Shown here in pieces: positions 59,623 to 64,000 of a DNA stretch of 64,000 nt (its first letter is position 1; the number at the start of each line of letters is the position of its first letter). The translations under genes were made by a program, and so were the position numbers. Source of the stretch: Phoronis australis (taxonomy: Eukaryota; Phoronida; Phoronidae); NCBI GenBank assembly GCA_002633005.1, contig NMRA01000149.1, positions 78,066-142,065 of the forward strand. Reading direction: 5' to 3'. The notes beneath the pieces are model-generated. The model saw nothing but the letters and a program-made list of their open reading frames with translations, searched no databases and was not told the DNA's origin.

Positions 59623-60428
59623 CAGTGTTCTCCACGGCCTGTTTTAACTCGACGCTGTAACGAGTTTGGATTTTGCAGCGTCGAGTTTGGAAAATGCGCG
59701 TCGAGTTTAGAAAGTGCTGCGTCAGGTTTGAACTTTTGTCCAGGCTTGGTATTTCAGCCCTCAACCCTAAAGCAGTGCCTGATTAACCAACATCAAGCCC
59801 AATACAGAACTTTAGAGGCAGTCAACACTATATGTATAACTTCGTAAGACACTACAAAAGTTTAAATTATAATTAACAAAATCTGCAAAAAACTTTAAAT
59901 AACAAACATTTCATGGAGTCACCTAGCTTGCTTAATTGAATGACTAATCTACTTAGTCATTCTAACTTTAAAATTTTGCAAGTCAACCTATAAAAAAGCA
60001 ATTTAATTTGCTTAATAAAGACAATTTTGATTTTGACTGACATCTAGTGGCAAGTTAGAGAACTTTATGAGCTTATTAAACTTGACAACAGGTGTCACTA
60101 AAAACTAGGTCACATCAGAACTCATGTTAGTAGTACTTAATATGTCTAATTGATATTAAAATCGGCATTGGTATTATTAAAGGAACTTTTGATCTTTTGT
60201 TTGCTGCTCTTGGTCTGTCAAATGCTTTGGAGAAATTATGAGATGCATTGGTAGGAAAGCTAAACTTTGAAGTGTCTAAGAAGTAGGTCACACCAGTGCA
60301 GTGTGCAGTTTTAAACCATATATAAATACCTCCAGCATGACCATGGTTATGGGTAGACACAAAACAATGTCAATAACTGACATTCAACATTTGCGTCGAG
60401 TTTGGAATTTATAATGTGGAGAACACTG
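59623..60428. mobile_element. 806-bp non-autonomous hAT-like element
   Basis: Perfect 13-bp terminal inverted repeats CAGTGTTCTCCAC are flanked by the direct repeat CTCAG (59618-59622 and 60429-60433), a 5-bp target duplication. Just inside the left end, a subterminal motif GCGTCGAGTTTGGAA repeats about four times, and once in reverse near the right end (CGACGC complement). No transposase is present. The CAG terminus and 5-bp duplication suggest the hAT5 group; this is inference. Confidence 0.85.
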
Positions 60429-60901
60429 CTCAGTGATATTTACAAAGCTTTACTAGTTGTAATTAGGATTTGTTATTTTCTGAAGTTGCATGAAAAAGGC
60501 AATGAAACATGTATTTAACATTGCAATCTACTCTTATTCATTCCTAGCAAAACATTCCTGAAGATGTGCCATAATTTCTATCAAGTACTGTGAATCCCTG
60601 TCCTGCCGTGTTCTGTTCCTAATCCTAACGCAAGTTTTTTTAGGAGATTAAAGTATGTTGAGTGATACATATCTCTGCATACAGAGATCACACTGTGGCG
60701 GACACTTCATTGCAAATTTGTCTTGCTTGTTGTGTATTTAACAAATGCTGTGTACAAGAGTGGTTGCTGCCAAGAGGTGGTGCTGTTGTGTAAGGAGCAG
60801 CGCATGGTTGACTTTTCCCTGCCCATCACACATTTCTATCATATCTACACTTGTTTGTTTATGCGTGTATGTTCACTGCTGAATTCTGGGATTTGTTGCA
60901 G

Positions 60902-60971
60902 ATAGAAAGCCAACATGTTTTGGAAGTTCAACTTGCTGACGTCTCATATTGACACTCTTCTGGATAAAGAG
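60902..60971 (+). CDS. PPP6R (SAPS) first coding exon, partial gene
   Basis: After acceptor GATTTGTTGCAG, a 13-nt leader leads to the ATG at 60915. It encodes MFWKFNLLTSHIDTLLDKE, then donor GTAATA at 60972. This is the invariant N-terminus of SAPS-domain regulatory subunits of protein phosphatase 6 (PPP6R1-3; human begins MFWKFDLHSSSHIDTLL). The exon breaks at the same place, just before the DVTLKEL segment. The protein scaffolds PP6 catalytic and ankyrin subunits. The next exon is not found before 64000, so at least 3 kb of intron follows. The paralogue cannot be told from 19 residues; an invertebrate may have only one. Confidence 0.88.
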
Positions 60972-63900
60972 GTAATAATTGTTACTTTCTCCAGTGAAGG
61001 CAACTTCATAGGTTGTGTGCTGCTTATGTACCCACTCCATAGAATGTTCTCAAAGTACCAAAGTGGTCTTCGTAAAATGAGCGTACCATCTCGCCCGTGA
61101 TTGTAATTGGATTAATATCAAACATGAGCTTACCATGTCTTAATATATCATTGATAGGCTTGTGCAACTTATTTTCCGTGCAAACCATATTTTGGAACAA
61201 ATTTTACTATTTAAACAATCCCATCAATTTCGGCAATCATCTATATCACATCTGTTCATTTCATTCAAAATATGCCAAAATCTTCGAGTTGAACAAGCTC
61301 GAAATGCCATGCTTATTTCAATATTCCAAGTTCTTACACGACATCACCACGAGCTAACCAAATAATCCAACCTCACAAGTTGACCTACTTGGTTTGGCAC
61401 ATACATTTTTTTGCATTAGTATGTGCATGTTGCCAGACATACGGTTGCAGCATGCAATGAAGCCGTTGGTCACTGTGGAGGTAAAAAAATTAATCTTTGC
61501 TAGTTTTACGATCACAAAAATATTTCTATTAAAATTCCATTAGAAAAGACTAGTGTCTGATTTAGAAGAAATTGATTACACAAGCTTATATTATTGTATG
61601 CAGTATTTAATGCAATAACATCACATGGAAATTGGCGAACACTGTATCGAATGAACATGAATGAAAACGCCTTTTTTTACTGATTCCAATCTTTTATAAG
61701 GAGGACCCACTTGCCCTCGAGGTAATGGTCACAACATTTCACAAAAGAAAACCAGTACAGGCGCTCTCTCAATTGACTTATGCAGACTTGCATAGTTTGT
61801 CTGAGGTGCATCCCTTTCTCTACAAGGCATGTGGTTAGATTCACGTGTTTTGCAAATGCAGATGGTGTTAAGATGAAGGGTGGAATGGCATTTTATCTGG
61901 ATGATGTCTAGCTTTTATCTTAGAGGATTGAACATGCAGTGGAGTGCTAGTGTATTTGCCTCTTTATTTGAATACTTTCTTTTGAGATCACATTTTTCAC
62001 GTTTTCTTTTGAAAAAACATTATTTTTGGATAGAGACATGTTAGGCTATCCTAAATTGGTTTTGTTTCCTTTCCACCTTCCTTCATTTGTCTGAGAATTG
62101 TAGGGCGGTATGCAAAATGTTTCCTTTTTTATTGTCCGGACACGCCAGGTGTCTTAATGCCTCGATTTTAGGGATGAATATTGGTCTCTTGACTCTCATT
62201 CTCAGAAAAATTAAAATTAGCATTAGAACAGCTATGTTTTTCAGCCTTGACATGGAGAAAAAGATGTACATTAATTTATAGTGCAGGACGGATTCATCCA
62301 AGATTTCAGGAATAGTTTACAATGACCTGTGACAGCATTTTCGTTTTGGTGACTCTTAGTCAAAGTGCTGCTGTATGGTGGTATGTTACTTTAAGAAGAC
62401 ATGGGTCTGGGCAATAAAGTTTAGACATTCTTACATCATATCTTAGCTAACTGGAAAGGCCAATGAGTTCACATGGCTGCCGTTAATAAGTTAAGAGAGT
62501 CCAATGTTTACAGGCTTACTTTATTGGGATGTCTAATTTTGACTCAGGGTGTCCATTTTGGTGCCTGTTAGATGAATACCTGGTGTATGGGTGATTGTAT
62601 AGTTTGATCTAGGACTCCAATCCTTGGCTCACTCCTTGCACCTTTCTACTTAAGCTCGCCCACGTAGAGTCACGTTGTCAGCTCTGCAAGGTCTACTAAC
62701 ATTGCATGAGGGGTGGAATCAAATATATTCATATGAGTAATAATTGGAAAATTTGAAATGCAGTTAACTGTAGTTTTCAGCCTTTCTTCCAAATGTCTGC
62801 TTCATGCGATTCCTTTCGAAGTGCAGGAAAGACTAACATTTTTATTAGAAAAACTGTCCCCTGACAAACTCGTAAATATTCTTGTTCCTGAAGAACATGA
62901 TTATTTGACATTAATTTGAATATCAAATATTACTGTTTTTCACTGCTGAGACGAGAACATTATACAGTTACTCAAGTCATTAAGTCTTGAGATTTCCCCT
63001 AAATAATTGGAGTCAAGAAAAGAATTTCAGTCACGGTCGACAGTTCTTAATGCACCACGGAGTAGAAGTGTGTAGTCTTTTTATGTCAGTGCCATTCTAT
63101 AATCCCTTGAAGATGGGTATTTCAGTTAAGAAAAGCGTGAAGCTGAGAAGAAATAATATTGTCTCTACGACATCAAAATCCAATTCCTGATTATTGTAAA
63201 TCAAGAAAATGGCTACAAATTTCACAACCAACAAGGACAGCAAAATGACAAGTGAGGTATCTGGCAAACTGGGGTCAGGCCCTGCAAATATAGTTCAGAG
63301 AAAATGCATGAGGACCTCTGCAGTCCCGTAAAGCACAATTTTGCAACAGTCGTCCATCTCCAATAATGGTATAGAATTGAGTCATTGAAGAAATCGTGTG
63401 TAACACAACAAAAAAAATTGCCATGTTTCTGGTGATTCTTGAAATTATGATGGTCAGTATTGTCTTTTTCTAGACTTTGGGTCAGGCACTGACCTTGAGC
63501 AAAGCAATTAATTTTTCAATGTCCCAAATTCGAGAATTTTTATCTTAATTAATAGTGAGTGAACAACTTACCTCCATTGACTTTCTGCAATGCTAAGGGA
63601 GCTAAGTTTCAATTTGGAGTAGAATCGAGTTGCTGATGCGAATTGTGATCTGTGCCAATGGTACCCTATTTCCTACTGCAGCTGATTACAGAGACAGGTA
63701 GCCCACCACTTCAGGCTCTTGTTGACTACTCGAGTTGGTGATCATGGAATGTTATCACTAAACAATTCACAATCGTCTTTTTATTGAATTCATTTCAAAT
63801 CAGCAGTTACTCTGGTTTAAAAATGATCTTCTTTGGCTGTACAACTTTACAAAAGTAGTTTTTGTGCTTTAAACCATGGTAGTTCATCTTTCGTTATTGT

Positions 63901-64000
63901 GTTATCTAAGCTGTAACCCAATGTGGGGTTGTGGTGAATGTGACAATGGTCTCAGTTCTTGCCTTCCGCTCTGATCGCCCTCCCATGTTGTGAGTTATGA
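60972..64000 (+). other. PPP6R intron (partial), no exon seen
   Basis: No segment resembling the next SAPS-domain exon was found. A 53-codon frame at 62758-62919 (HAIPFEVQERLTFLLEKL, SPDKLVNILVPEEHDYL) looks protein-like and follows a TAGTTTTCAG-type acceptor, but I cannot place it. Confidence 0.5.

Noticed and set aside
1-64000. CRISPR arrays, bacterial operons or phage genes
   Set aside because: The window is eukaryotic. The tandem repeats seen are minisatellites without spacer structure.

Overview
This is nuclear DNA from an animal. Coding sequence is sparse and broken into short exons by GT-AG introns. AT-rich introns and spacers are filled with non-LTR, SINE-like, MITE-like and satellite repeats. 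The four recognisable genes are conserved across animals, and their proteins are diverged from the vertebrate versions. The repeats and the average base composition suggest a marine invertebrate (a non-vertebrate deuterostome or a lophotrochozoan). The sequence alone does not let me name the species.

Layout. At the left edge (1-301, minus) is the N-terminal endonuclease part of an L1/Tx1-type LINE ORF2 that runs off the window. From 0.8 to 6.8 kb, several splice-flanked open segments on the minus strand may belong to one gene that I cannot identify. This stretch also carries an ~0.85 kb tandem duplication whose junction holds an N base. From 7 to 13 kb the DNA is repeat-rich: GC-rich repeats, a relic of a Myb/SANT-like transposon protein, a 108-bp alternating purine-pyrimidine tract and a small MITE. 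Four genes follow: YJU2 (13.45-21.97 kb, minus, 7 exons), INIP (25.3-27.9 kb, plus), SINHCAF/FAM60A (30.3-40.9 kb, minus, 4 coding exons) and the first coding exon of a PPP6R (SAPS) gene (60.9 kb, plus, continuing past the window).

YJU2 and INIP are divergent, INIP and SINHCAF converge, and SINHCAF and PPP6R are divergent across ~20 kb of non-coding DNA. Their products act in separate housekeeping processes: pre-mRNA splicing, the SOSS DNA-damage complex, the SIN3-HDAC corepressor, and PP6 phosphatase targeting. The order looks like ordinary animal gene neighbourhood, not an operon.

The most unusual observation is in YJU2. The end of exon 3, with its splice donor, has been tandemly copied into four donors spaced 39, 42 and 42 bp apart. 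All are in the same reading frame, so donor choice could add 13, 27 or 41 residues next to the zinc-binding core of a splicing factor. Other points are an INIP stop codon that overlaps a strong splice donor, a duplicated CCAAT/octamer block just upstream of SINHCAF coding exon 1, twin ETS-type sites upstream of YJU2, and several non-autonomous transposons whose ends and target duplications can be read directly.
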